Below are positions 25,299 through 35,742 of a stretch of DNA of 50,798 nucleotides, one piece after another (position 1 is the first letter of the stretch; the number at the start of each line of letters is the position of its first letter). The notes beneath the pieces are model-generated. The model made no database searches, was not told the origin of the DNA, and worked only from the letters and a program-made list of their open reading frames with translations. The position numbers and the translations under genes are program-made. The DNA is from Rhodocyclales bacterium (lineage in GTDB: Bacteria; Pseudomonadota; Gammaproteobacteria; Burkholderiales; Rhodocyclaceae): NCBI GenBank assembly GCA_016235805.1, contig JACRIY010000038.1, forward strand, positions 1 through 50,798. Direction: 5' to 3'.

Positions 25299-26675
25299 TC
25301 AGTCCGCAATCAGCGACAGGAATTCCTCGGACTTGCCGCTGGCGGCTGGCAGCAGGCGGTCGCGGTAATCGAAGCGCAGCGCGAAGGGATGGCCCAGCGA
25401 ACGTTGCACGACGGCGGTCAATGCCGCTTCCTCGACGGCGCTCAAGGGGCGTTCGACCACCAGGCGAAGTTCCAGCGCATCGAGCGAGGTCTGCACCATC
25501 TGGTACTGACGGATAGGCGCGATGGCGCGATACTCGGCGAAGCCGACCAGCGGCCAGCGCTTCTCGCCGCCGGGCAGCGTCAGCATGTTGCGGGTCCGGC
25601 CGACGATGCGGCGCAGCGTTGGCAGGCCGCGGCCACAGGGACAGGCTGGGCCGACTTCGGCATGGTCGCGCAGCTCGTAGCGCAGCAGCGGCTGGGCAAA
25701 GCCGTGCAGCGTGGTGAGCACCACGCTGCCGATCGCGCCCGGCGCGCAGGGCGCCCCCTGCGCGTCGAGCACTTCGACCAGCAGGCTTTCCGACTGGACG
25801 TGGTAGAGGCCGCTGACCGGACATTGCAAGGCGATGCTGCCCACCTCATTGCAACTGTAGTGGTCCACCACCGGCACGCCCCACCGGGCAAGCACGGCGT
25901 CGCGCAGTTCCTGCGGCAGCATTTCGCCGATGCTGCGCACTTCGCGCAGGCGCGGCAGCGCTCCGGGTTCCAGCAGGTCGAGCAAGGCCGCGAGGTTGGA
26001 TGGATAGCTCAGCAGGTAGTGCGGATCGTGGCGTCGCAGCCAGGCCGCCTGGCGCGAAACGTCGGTGTCGATCGACAGCGCGTGGCAGGGACCGGTGGCA
26101 AACAGGTCGGCGGTGGCCGCTCCCCAGTTGGCGTGCGCCTTGTCGTCGGGCATGGCGGGCACGCCGGCGCGAATCACGCACAGCGTGCCCGCCAGGTCGC
26201 GGCCGTGCCAGGCATGGTCGCGCAAACCGATGGCCTGCCACATCAGCTGGTCGAGGCCGCTGCGCAATACCTCGACCGGTTCGCCGGTCGAGCCCGAGGT
26301 GCTCAGCGCAACGATGGCGCCATGCTCGACCGGCACCGAATTGCTGGCGAGGCGCCGTCCATTGCTTTGCAGGTCGCGCCGCGTCAGCAAGGGTAGCCGC
26401 GCCCAATCGGCCGGCGTGCACGGGCGCTCGCCATCCAGCCCGGCCTGTGCCAGCCGCGAACCGTAGCCAGGGACCGTGGCGCGAACATGCCGCAGGAGCG
26501 CATCAAGCTGGGCAAACTGCCAGTCGCGCAAGGCCTCTGGCGCCAGCCACTGGCTGGCCTCGATTTGCTGGAACATGGCCAGGCGCGGCAACACGTGGGC
26601 GGCCGGCAAGGCCGGAAAGCGCAAACCCGGCAGCGCGCTGCCCACTCCCAGTGAAAATGCCGAGCGCGGCATCAT
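25299..26675 (-). CDS. PaaK/CapK-like adenylate-forming enzyme (phenylacetate-CoA ligase family)
   Basis: A 458-residue ANL-superfamily protein predicted to activate a carboxylate with ATP. Motifs are STSGSTGEPVEVLRSG (P-loop), YSCNEVGSIALQC with the A5 Glu, LLRYELRDHAEVGPACPCGRGLPTL with the PaaK-type Asp and a Cys-x-Cys pair, and VGRTRNMLTLPGGEKRWP. The start at 26675 overlaps the stop of the upstream methyltransferase, and the upstream part of the longer open frame is only an antisense-like shadow of that gene. Relatives include phenylacetate-CoA ligases and the CapK and F390-synthetase groups, so the acyl substrate and acceptor are unknown. It ends in a stretch characteristic of the family (RDRLLPAASGKSEEFLSL). 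Confidence 0.87.
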   Translation of the reverse strand: MMPRSAFSLGVGSALPGLRFPALPAAHVLPRLAMFQQIEASQWLAPEALRDWQFAQLDALLRHVRATVPGYGSRLAQAGLDGERPCTPADWARLPLLTRRDLQSNGRRLASNSVPVEHGAIVALSTSGSTGEPVEVLRSGLDQLMWQAIGLRDHAWHGRDLAGTLCVIRAGVPAMPDDKAHANWGAATADLFATGPCHALSIDTDVSRQAAWLRRHDPHYLLSYPSNLAALLDLLEPGALPRLREVRSIGEMLPQELRDAVLARWGVPVVDHYSCNEVGSIALQCPVSGLYHVQSESLLVEVLDAQGAPCAPGAIGSVVLTTLHGFAQPLLRYELRDHAEVGPACPCGRGLPTLRRIVGRTRNMLTLPGGEKRWPLVGFAEYRAIAPIRQYQMVQTSLDALELRLVVERPLSAVEEAALTAVVQRSLGHPFALRFDYRDRLLPAASGKSEEFLSLIAD

Positions 26676-27508
26676 GCGCGGCGACGGGCGACGATCAGCG
26701 GGCAGCGCTCGCCGAGCTCGTAGCCCGGATAGTCCACCGACAACAGGCTGAATGCCGGGGCGATGGCCGCCGCGAACTCGTCCAGCGTATGGAAGCAGTA
26801 GCGCCCATCGGCGTTGCGATAGGTATCGATGGTGGCGATCGCCTCGGGCGCCCAGCCGGTCTGGCGCGCCAGCGCAGCGCGATCGGCGAAGTTGGCCCGG
26901 AAGGCATCCCAGGCGTCGCCCAGGCGCACCCCCTCGTTCGCATCGCGCTGCACGGCCATCAGCAGGCGCCACTTGAAGGCATGGAAGCTGCCGATGCGGC
27001 CGGCGGCAGCTTCCCGCGCTACGAGTTCGAGACTCTCCGTGAGCGCCGGGCGCAGGAACAGGCGCAGGATCAGCGCACCGCCGGGCACCAGCACCCGTTC
27101 GATCTCGCCCGCAGCCAGGCGCAGGTCGGCCAGCGTCGCCAGCGCCGAGGCGGAACCGTCGCCGATGGCGATGTTGCGCGAGCCCGCCGGCAAAGGCAGC
27201 GCGCGCCAGTCGGCGCAGACCGGTGCCGCATGGGCGCCGCCGAAGGCCGCCAGCGGCCAGATCGCGCGGATCATCGCCAGCGAGCGGTCGCAGGCCAGCA
27301 AGTCCGTGTCCACCGACCAGTCCATCGCGCGCAATTCCTGGGTGACGCCGAGCAGCAGGACCCGGCTCGAAAAGTCTCCGCTCTGACTGCGCCAGCGTTG
27401 CAAGCCGGCCGAGTAAAGCGCTACATCCTCGGCGCAGGGACGCAGCGGCGATGCGAGCAATTGCCACTGCGTCGCGTTGCGGTTCCAGTGGGGCGTTGGT
27501 GTCGTCAT
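26672..27508 (-). CDS. Class I SAM-dependent methyltransferase
   Basis: A 278-residue protein. The Rossmann-like core is recognisable but divergent: VLLLGVTQELRAMDW takes the place of motif I, VDTDLLACDRSLAMIRAIWP supplies the acidic residue for SAM, and LPAGSRNIAIGDGSASAL with VLVPGGALILRLFLRP are the later motifs. It is coupled by a 4-base overlap to the adenylating enzyme downstream, and its ATG overlaps the stop of a possible 20-codon leader ORF. The pair probably modifies one small molecule or peptide-linked acid; the substrate is unknown. Confidence 0.82.
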   Translation of the reverse strand: MTTPTPHWNRNATQWQLLASPLRPCAEDVALYSAGLQRWRSQSGDFSSRVLLLGVTQELRAMDWSVDTDLLACDRSLAMIRAIWPLAAFGGAHAAPVCADWRALPLPAGSRNIAIGDGSASALATLADLRLAAGEIERVLVPGGALILRLFLRPALTESLELVAREAAAGRIGSFHAFKWRLLMAVQRDANEGVRLGDAWDAFRANFADRAALARQTGWAPEAIATIDTYRNADGRYCFHTLDEFAAAIAPAFSLLSVDYPGYELGERCPLIVARRRA

Positions 27509-27567
27509 GAGGCGGCAGCGATGCCATCGTTGAGCGACAGGCGATCATAGACACGCAGGAGATTCAT
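27505..27567 (-). CDS. Possible 20-codon leader peptide ahead of the methyltransferase
   Basis: ATG at 27567 opens MNLLRVYDRLSLNDGIAAAS and stops with TGA overlapping the methyltransferase ATG (ATGA). No ribosome-binding sequence is evident for either start, so translational coupling through this short frame is one way the methyltransferase could be initiated. It may be only a chance open stretch. Confidence 0.25.
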   Translation of the reverse strand: MNLLRVYDRLSLNDGIAAAS

Positions 27568-27831
27568 CGGACAAGACCGCTTTCGAAATCCATCGCTTAC
27601 GAAAAGGAAAACACCGCCAACGCCGATGCGCCGGTCTTCGCCGGAATCGCGCAACACCGCAGGCCTGGGGAATGATGCCCCAAACTGCGGGGATAGGGTA
27701 CCGGCGAATGTCGGGCACCAGCGGCACGAAAAGTCGGCGCCCCACCGGGACTTCCTTCGGTCGCTGGCGACACGGCGATGCGGACGGGTATCATCGATCC
27801 GCGAACTGATTTGCCGGCCCCAGGAGACACC
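27568..27831. other. Intergenic region between divergent genes, rich in palindromes
   Basis: No gene is credible here. The region holds long-range arms CGCCGGAAT (27645-27653) and ACCGGCGAA (27700-27708) resembling common REP-like palindromes, and a complete long copy of the dispersed repeat (27729-27779). Promoters for both flanking genes must lie here; none could be assigned with confidence. Confidence 0.6.
27729..27779 (-). repeat. Dispersed repeat, long form, copy 2
   Basis: The same 51-base element as at 21941-21991, with three differences. On the minus strand it reads ATCGCCGTGTCGCCAGCG, then ACCGAAGGAAGTCCCGGTGGG, then GCGCCGACTTTT. It lies 52 bp before the start of the GlcG/HbpS gene. 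Confidence 0.85.
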
Positions 27832-28218
27832 ATGCTGACCCTCGACGACGCACAACGCATTTCCGCCGCCGCGCGCGCCGCGGCACTCGAAAACGGCTGG
27901 ACCATGGTCATCGCCGTGGTGGACGACGGCGGCCACCTGATCACGCTGGAGCGCATGGACGGCACGCAGAAGGGATCCGTCCGCGTCGCCGAGCAGAAGG
28001 CGCGCACCGCCATCCTCTTCAAGCGGCCGACCAAGCTGCTCGAAGACGCGGTGCTCAAGGGCCGCACCGTGATGATGACGCTGCCCGACGTGATCTGCCT
28101 CGAAGGCGGCGTGCCCCTGGTGCGCGATGGCGTCTACCTCGGCGCAATCGGCGTTTCCGGCGCGACCTCGGCGGAAGATGGCGTCGTCGCGGCGCGAGGC
28201 GTTGCGGCGCTAAGGTGA
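27832..28218 (+). CDS. GlcG/HbpS family heme-degradation-associated protein
   Basis: A 128-residue small alpha/beta protein of the GlcG/HbpS (DUF336) family. Features are MLTLDDAQRISAAARAAALENGWTMVIAVVDDGGHLITLERMD, then VRVAEQKARTAILFKRPTK and GGVPLVRDGVYLGAIGVSGA. Members bind heme or act in small-molecule oxidation pathways; the exact role is often unknown. The ATG at 27832 has a good AGGAG ribosome site six bases upstream. It is monocistronic or paired with the TSUP gene 54 bp downstream, after a GC-rich hairpin. Confidence 0.9.
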   Translation: MLTLDDAQRISAAARAAALENGWTMVIAVVDDGGHLITLERMDGTQKGSVRVAEQKARTAILFKRPTKLLEDAVLKGRTVMMTLPDVICLEGGVPLVRDGVYLGAIGVSGATSAEDGVVAARGVAALR

Positions 28219-28221
28219 TCC

Positions 28222-28241
28222 GCACCGGCTGCGGCCGGTGC
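28222..28241. terminator. Hairpin after the GlcG/HbpS gene
   Basis: GCACCGGC and GCCGGTGC form a perfect 8-bp stem with a 4-base loop just after the stop codon. No U-tract follows, so it is a weak terminator candidate. Confidence 0.4.
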
Positions 28242-28272
28242 CCCTCCCTGCCCGCGCGGCTATGATGCTGTG

Positions 28273-29016
28273 ATGGATATTTCGTCGAACCTGCTCCTGC
28301 TCGTCATCGCCGTTTCCTTCGGCTCGGCGATCGTCGGCGGCATGGGCGGCTTCGGCACCGGCATCATCCTAACCGCGACGCTGACACCCATCCTCGGCAT
28401 CAAGGCCGTGGTTCCGCTGCTGGCGCTGGCCGGCATCATCATCAACATGGGGCGCTTCTGGTTCTACCGCCATGATTTCGATGCACGCGCCGTCAAGCTG
28501 GTGCTGCCGCCGGCGCTGCTGTGCCTGGTCGGCGGCACCCTGGTCTATCGCCACCTCGATCCGGCGCCGCTGGCCATAGTAATCGGCCTCGTGGTGTTGG
28601 CCGCACTCCCGGCGCGGCGCTGGCTGCAGGCGCGCAACCTGCACCTCGGCGCGCGCGGCCTGGCGCTGGGCGGCGGCCTGTTCGGCTTCCTCAACGGCAT
28701 CGCCTCCGGCATGGGCGTGGTGCTGATCTCGCTGCTGCTGGGCGCGGGGCTATCCGGCACGGCGGTACTCGCCACCGACGCACTGGTCACCATCGCCATC
28801 GACGTCACGCGTTCCCTGATCTTCGGCAAGCTCGATCTGCTCGACATGTCCGGCGTGATTCTGGGCAGCGTGATCGGGCTGGCCTCCCTGCCCGGTTCCT
28901 GGGTCGCCTCGTTGTTGGTGAAGCGCATGGGGCACAAGATGCACATCGCGGTGATCGAGGTCCTGATCGCCCTGGGTGGCGCAAGCATCCTTTACCACGG
29001 CGTTCGCGCGCTTTGA
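28273..29016 (+). CDS. TSUP family (TauE/SafE) membrane transporter
   Basis: A 247-residue membrane protein of the sulfite exporter TauE/SafE family, seven to eight helices in two repeats. Repeat one has [31 protein letters not shown]; repeat two has [40 protein letters not shown] three bases upstream is an alternative start. Substrates in the family include sulfite, sulfonates and organosulfur compounds, none indicated here by neighbours. It lies between the GlcG/HbpS gene and uvrA. Confidence 0.88.
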   Translation: MDISSNLLLLVIAVSFGSAIVGGMGGFGTGIILTATLTPILGIKAVVPLLALAGIIINMGRFWFYRHDFDARAVKLVLPPALLCLVGGTLVYRHLDPAPLAIVIGLVVLAALPARRWLQARNLHLGARGLALGGGLFGFLNGIASGMGVVLISLLLGAGLSGTAVLATDALVTIAIDVTRSLIFGKLDLLDMSGVILGSVIGLASLPGSWVASLLVKRMGHKMHIAVIEVLIALGGASILYHGVRAL

Positions 29017-29161
29017 AAGTCATGTCTCCGGCAAAGCCGAAGAGGGTATCCCTTGTGGACGGCGCCGGCGGCACGGCGGCCTGACGCACGCGCAAGCGGC
29101 GACTTCGCTTTGCCGGGCGCAGGGGGGTATATTTACTGGTTCCCCAACCCGAACATGCCCC

Positions 29162-32034
<2,873 letters not shown>

Positions 32035-32038
<4 letters not shown>

Positions 32039-32364
32039 GCGGCTTCGAAAACTACCCGCGCGAAGCGCGGCAGATCGAGCACGAGATCGAAACCAAGGGC
32101 GTGATCCTCGGCATCGACTGGAACGACCAGGTTCAGGTGCGCGAACTGGCACGGCAGGCCTTCGACTGCAAGCTGAGCGGGATCGATTGCGACCCCGACG
32201 AACCCCTCGATCGCGCACGCCTGGAGCTGTTCGGCCTCGCCCAACTGATGCTCAAGGTAATGAAGGAGAGCGCCGACCAGGACTTCCATACCCATGGCGG
32301 CACGGTCTGGAAGACCTTGGCCCGCGCACTGTGGGCCGAACACGACCTGCGCAGCGCGAAATGA
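32035..32364 (+). CDS. Conserved hypothetical protein coupled to uvrA
   Basis: A 109-residue soluble, acidic protein, start [22 protein letters not shown]. The ATG overlaps the uvrA stop (ATGA), so it is translationally coupled. No signal peptide, membrane helix or known motif could be recognised; the two Cys ([14 protein letters not shown]) are six residues apart. Position suggests an accessory to DNA repair or simply a passenger. Codon use resembles its neighbours, so it appears to be a real gene. Confidence 0.75.
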
Positions 32365-32373
32365 CGGACCGGA

Positions 32374-33498
32374 TCAGGCGCTGATCAGCTTGAGGTCGAA
32401 AGCCCGCTCGAGGAACCAGATCAGCGCGATCATCAGCGTCAGCACCGAACCGCCAAGGAAGATGCCGCGCCGGTAGAACGGCGTCTGGCGCAGGAAATAG
32501 GCGCAGGGCAGGAACACCGCGACGATCGCCAGCTGGCCGATCTCCACGCCGACGTTGAAGCCCAGCAGCGACAGCACCAGCGTCTCCTGCGGCAAGCCCA
32601 GTTCGGCCAGCACGCTGGCGAAACCGAAGCCGTGGATCAGGCCGAAACCGAAGGCCACCATCCAGCGCCGATGTTCGACCAATGGCTTGAGGTTGTTGGC
32701 GGCAGCCAGCACCACCGAGGCGGCGATGGCCGATTCGACCAGCCGCGACGGCAGCTCGATGAGGCCCAGCGCCGCCAGCGACAGGGTTATCGAATGCGCC
32801 ACCGTGAAGGCGGTGACCACCCACAACACCTCTATCAGGGCCTCGCGGAAGCGGCCGACGCCGCGCCAGCGCCCGGCCTCGTGCACCAGCACGGCCGGCA
32901 GCAGCAATGAGATCAGAAACAGGATGTGGTCGAAGCCGATCCAGATATGCCATATGCCTTCCACCACGTATTGCCCGAACTGAGCCAGGCGCGAGACTTC
33001 GGCCGCGGCGAACCGCTGCTGCGCGCGCTGCGGCGCGAACACCGCGGTCTGCGCGGTGCCGTCCAGCCCCAGCCGCAACAGCCCGCGATGCAGCGCATCG
33101 AGCTCGAACAACAAGCGATAGTCGATCTGCAGGTCGCCGCCACCGGCCGGGCAGGCGCCGGAAAGTCGCAGCACCGCGTAGGCGCCGTCGGTGTGCTCAT
33201 CGACCAGGTGGTCGGCGACCTCCAGCTTGCACTCGCCGCCGCGCTGCAGCGCGAGGCGGGCCAGCGCCCAGGCAGCGATGTCGGCATGGCGCGCGCGCAG
33301 TTCGCCCCAGGTGATCTCGCCGTTGCCATCGGCATCCAGCCCGAGCGCGAAATCGATGTCGCGCAGCGCGATGTCCCACTGCCCGGACACCTCCTTGCCC
33401 TTGACGTCGAGCATCAGGTAGCTGTCGCTGGCCTTGTGCGCCAGAGCCGGCAGCGAGAACAGCAGGAACAGGGCCAGCGCCCACCAGCGCCGCATCAT
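32374..33498 (-). CDS. HupE/UreJ-like membrane protein with an N-terminal EF-hand-like segment
   Basis: A 374-residue protein. A signal peptide (MMRRWWALALFLLFSLPALA) is followed by a periplasmic domain of about 170 residues with a calcium-loop-like LDADGNGEITWGEL near residue 55. Six or seven helices then carry HupE/UreJ marks GIWHIWIGFDHILFLISLLLP, VTAFTVAHSITLSLAALG and FGFGLIHGFGFASVLAELGLP, with conserved His and Asp likely for metal. HupE relatives move nickel or cobalt; the metal here is unknown and no urease or hydrogenase gene is nearby. The start overlaps the upstream TPR gene by four bases. It converges with the uvrA operon. Confidence 0.85.
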   Translation of the reverse strand: MMRRWWALALFLLFSLPALAHKASDSYLMLDVKGKEVSGQWDIALRDIDFALGLDADGNGEITWGELRARHADIAAWALARLALQRGGECKLEVADHLVDEHTDGAYAVLRLSGACPAGGGDLQIDYRLLFELDALHRGLLRLGLDGTAQTAVFAPQRAQQRFAAAEVSRLAQFGQYVVEGIWHIWIGFDHILFLISLLLPAVLVHEAGRWRGVGRFREALIEVLWVVTAFTVAHSITLSLAALGLIELPSRLVESAIAASVVLAAANNLKPLVEHRRWMVAFGFGLIHGFGFASVLAELGLPQETLVLSLLGFNVGVEIGQLAIVAVFLPCAYFLRQTPFYRRGIFLGGSVLTLMIALIWFLERAFDLKLISA

Positions 33499-34694
33499 CG
33501 CCGTGTCACCAGCGCCGACTTTTGGCTCAGGTCGCGCAATCGCGAATCCTCGAAGCCGCTGCTTGCCAGCCAGTCGCGCACGACCTGTGCGGCGGCGGGA
33601 TCGCCGGCCGCAATCGATGTCTCAAGCAGGATGCGGGCGTCGCGCGGTTCGCGCTGCACACGGTAGTTCTCGGCAGCCAGGCGCAAGGCTTCCTTCGCGT
33701 TGCCGCGCAGGCGCAACTGGTAACGCGCCTCCTCGGCCTGGTGCGTCGTGTCGCCGCGCTGTTTGGCGGCGGCGAAGCGATCGTCCAGCATCTGCGCCAA
33801 ACGAGCCGCGTTTGCGCCCTTCACTGCCGCCTCGGCCTCCGCCAGTCGCAGCAGCAGGTTGTCGGAGGATTCCCAGCCGGCGAGTTGCTTGAGCACGTCT
33901 TGCGGCCGGCCCGCATCGAGCAGGAAATCTCCCCAGGCGGCGAGCAGATAGACATCGTCGCGGCCCAGGGCCAGGGCATCGCGATAGTGCTTTTCGGCCA
34001 GGTCGGGCTTGCCGCGCCAGTCGGCGACCTCGCCCAGATGGGTCAGCAGCCAGAGCCGATTGCCGGGGTCGCCCGCTTTCGCCAGCGCCGCCTGCAGGGT
34101 CTGATAGGCAGACTCGAGCTTGCCGCCATAGGCTTGCACCAAACCGGTGCAAGCGCCATGCAAAACAGCGCGATCCAGACGTTGCAGGGCATCGCATTCC
34201 TTTTGCGCCGCACCATAATCGGCCTGAACCAGGAAGATCGCACCACGCCAGGCATGGGCCGCAGCGAAATCCGGATCCTGCGCCAGGGCGGCCGCGAAAT
34301 CGTCGAGCGCACCGGCGAAATCGTGCCGATACTGGCGCGACAGGCCCCGGACCACTCTCAGCGAAGGCGGCAACGGCTCCGCAAAGCGAGCGACTACTGC
34401 CTCGGCATAGCCCACGTAGCGCGGGTCGCCGCGGGCCATGGCGAGGTCGAAATAGCGCTCCGCAAGTTGCGCTGCGAGCTGTGGATTCTGGCCGGCCGCG
34501 GCTTGTGCCCGACGCAATTCGGCCAGTTCCCGGGACGTGCCGTCGTTGGCGCGCACCGGCAAACGTTCGATAACTTCGGCATCGCTGGTCGGTTTGCGCG
34601 GTGCAGCATCAACGGGGGACGCAGGCAGAAACACTGCTGAAATCAAAAGGAGCGCGCGAATATCGGCAAAACGGGTCAACTTGGCGAAAGACAT
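33495..34694 (-). CDS. Periplasmic TPR-repeat protein
   Basis: A 399-residue protein with a signal peptide (MSFAKLTRFADIRALLLISAVFLPASPVDA) and several tetratricopeptide-like helix pairs. Examples are RHDFAGALDDFAAALAQDPDFAAAHAWRG, YGGKLESAYQTLQAALAKAGDPGNRLWLLTHLGEVADWRGKPDLAEKHYRDALALG and VYLLAAWGDFLLDAGRPQDVL. TPR arrays act as protein-binding scaffolds. The gene precedes and overlaps the HupE-like gene by four bases, so it is likely an accessory to it. The last eight codons (KSALVTRR) and the stop are contributed by a copy of the dispersed repeat. Confidence 0.85.
   Translation of the reverse strand: MSFAKLTRFADIRALLLISAVFLPASPVDAAPRKPTSDAEVIERLPVRANDGTSRELAELRRAQAAAGQNPQLAAQLAERYFDLAMARGDPRYVGYAEAVVARFAEPLPPSLRVVRGLSRQYRHDFAGALDDFAAALAQDPDFAAAHAWRGAIFLVQADYGAAQKECDALQRLDRAVLHGACTGLVQAYGGKLESAYQTLQAALAKAGDPGNRLWLLTHLGEVADWRGKPDLAEKHYRDALALGRDDVYLLAAWGDFLLDAGRPQDVLKQLAGWESSDNLLLRLAEAEAAVKGANAARLAQMLDDRFAAAKQRGDTTHQAEEARYQLRLRGNAKEALRLAAENYRVQREPRDARILLETSIAAGDPAAAQVVRDWLASSGFEDSRLRDLSQKSALVTRR
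33499..33522 (+). repeat. Dispersed repeat, short form, copy 4 (inside the TPR gene end)
   Basis: CGCCGTGTCACCAGCG followed by CCGACTTT. On the other strand it encodes the C-terminal residues of the TPR protein and lies one base before the ATGATG that forms its stop and the next start. Confidence 0.75.
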
Positions 34695-34760
34695 AGGCGT
34701 TAAGTATTCGTGCTCGCCAAACGGGCGTCACGCTTTCCAATAATCCTTAGGAGTTTACAC

Positions 34761-34973
34761 ATGAGCAAGCTACTTTCCATCCTGATCGCTGCCGCCTTCG
34801 CCACCGTTTCCGCTGGTTCCTTCGCCGCTTCGCACGCCGCCGCTGCCAAGGACGAGAAGAAGGTCGAGAAGAAGGAAGAGAAGAAGGCTGAGAAGAAGGA
34901 CGAGAAGAAGGACGAGAAGAAGGCCGAGAAGAAGGAAGAGAAGAAGGACGAAAAGAAGGCTGAGAAGAAGTAA
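34761..34973 (+). CDS. Small exported Lys/Glu-repeat protein
   Basis: A 70-residue protein. The signal peptide MSKLLSILIAAAFATVSAGS-FAASHAAAA is followed by about 42 residues built almost only of EKK/DEKK/AEKK units, a roughly four-residue period of alternating acidic and basic charge. The ATG at 34761 has a TTAGGAG ribosome site. Such a segment would form a highly charged single helix or random coil in the periplasm. Similar short charged exported peptides are often annotated as hypothetical or acid-shock-like; no specific role can be assigned. It has its own strong terminator. Confidence 0.8.
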   Translation: MSKLLSILIAAAFATVSAGSFAASHAAAAKDEKKVEKKEEKKAEKKDEKKDEKKAEKKEEKKDEKKAEKK

Positions 34974-34992
34974 TTCCAGCATTCTGAACGAT

Positions 34993-35020
34993 AAAAAGCG
35001 GGCTTCGGCCCGCTTTTTTT
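34993..35020. terminator. Rho-independent terminator after the Lys/Glu-repeat gene
   Basis: AGCGGGC and GCCCGCT form a 7-bp stem around a stable TTCG tetraloop, followed by seven T on the plus strand and preceded by A residues, so it can act in both directions for the convergent reductase gene. Confidence 0.93.
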
Positions 35021-35079
35021 ATGCCTTTTCAACCTGCTACGCGCTCGGCAACTGAACAGGCTTGGGAAAACCCGTCAAA

Positions 35080-35742
35080 TCAGGAGTCTTCCGCCCCGTT
35101 TGCGTGCAGCGCCTCGGATTCGACCACTCGAGACACCGGTTTTGCGGCCAACACGCCATCTAGTAAGGCGCGGGCAATAACTTCTGGTGTCACGGCCCGC
35201 CAGCGGCGGGGAATCAGCGGCGCCAGGCCGCGCGCGAACACCAGCCCCAGGCGCTCGCCGGGCCGGCTCTCGCTGCGATCGACATCGATCAGCGACGGAC
35301 GCAGGATGACGTAGCCGGGATAGCCCAGCTGACGAATCGCGTCCTCGGCCTCGCCCTTGGTGCGCAGGTAGAAGTTGCCCGACCCGGCATCGGCGCCGAG
35401 CGACGAGTTGAGCCCGAAACGCGTCGCACCGGCGGCCCGCGCCAGGCGCGCAATGCGCAACGGCAGGTCGCGGTCGACCGCCGCGAAGGCCTCGCGCGAA
35501 CCGGCAGCGCGCAAGGTAGTGCCGAGCGTGCACACCACCGCATCGACGGCCCACCATTGGGCATCTTCAGTCAGGCGGTCGAAGTCGACCACGATATTGG
35601 TCAGCTTTTTCGCGGCAGGCAGCGGACGCCGCGTCAGGGCCACGACCTCGGCGACGCGCCGGTCGGCGAGCGCCTGCGCCAGCACCGCCCGTCCCACTTC
35701 GCCGCTGGCACCGACCAGGATAAGGCGCATGTCCCGGGTCAT
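35080..35742 (-). CDS. NAD(P)H-binding short-chain reductase (HTATIP2/NmrA-like)
   Basis: A 220-residue Rossmann protein of the atypical SDR group. The N-terminus RLILVGASGEVGRAVLAQALADRRVAEVVALTRRP gives the GxxGxxG nucleotide motif, followed by VDAVVCTLGTTLRAAGSREAFAAVD, FGLNSSLGADAGSGNFYLRTKGEAE (Ser and Tyr-x3-Lys-like region YLRTK) and GYPGYVILRPSLIDV. The ATG at 35742 overlaps the stop of the upstream methyltransferase; the longer frame above is a shadow. The role is unknown: oxidoreductase or redox-sensing regulator. Confidence 0.85.
   Translation of the reverse strand: MTRDMRLILVGASGEVGRAVLAQALADRRVAEVVALTRRPLPAAKKLTNIVVDFDRLTEDAQWWAVDAVVCTLGTTLRAAGSREAFAAVDRDLPLRIARLARAAGATRFGLNSSLGADAGSGNFYLRTKGEAEDAIRQLGYPGYVILRPSLIDVDRSESRPGERLGLVFARGLAPLIPRRWRAVTPEVIARALLDGVLAAKPVSRVVESEALHANGAEDS

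Noticed and set aside
26676..27554. N-terminal extension of the adenylating-enzyme frame
   Set aside because: The real enzyme starts at 26675; the extension runs in a shifted frame of the methyltransferase gene on the same strand and has no motif.
29017..29161. SOS (LexA) box ahead of uvrA
   Set aside because: No CTGT-N8-ACAG or close variant was found in the leader.
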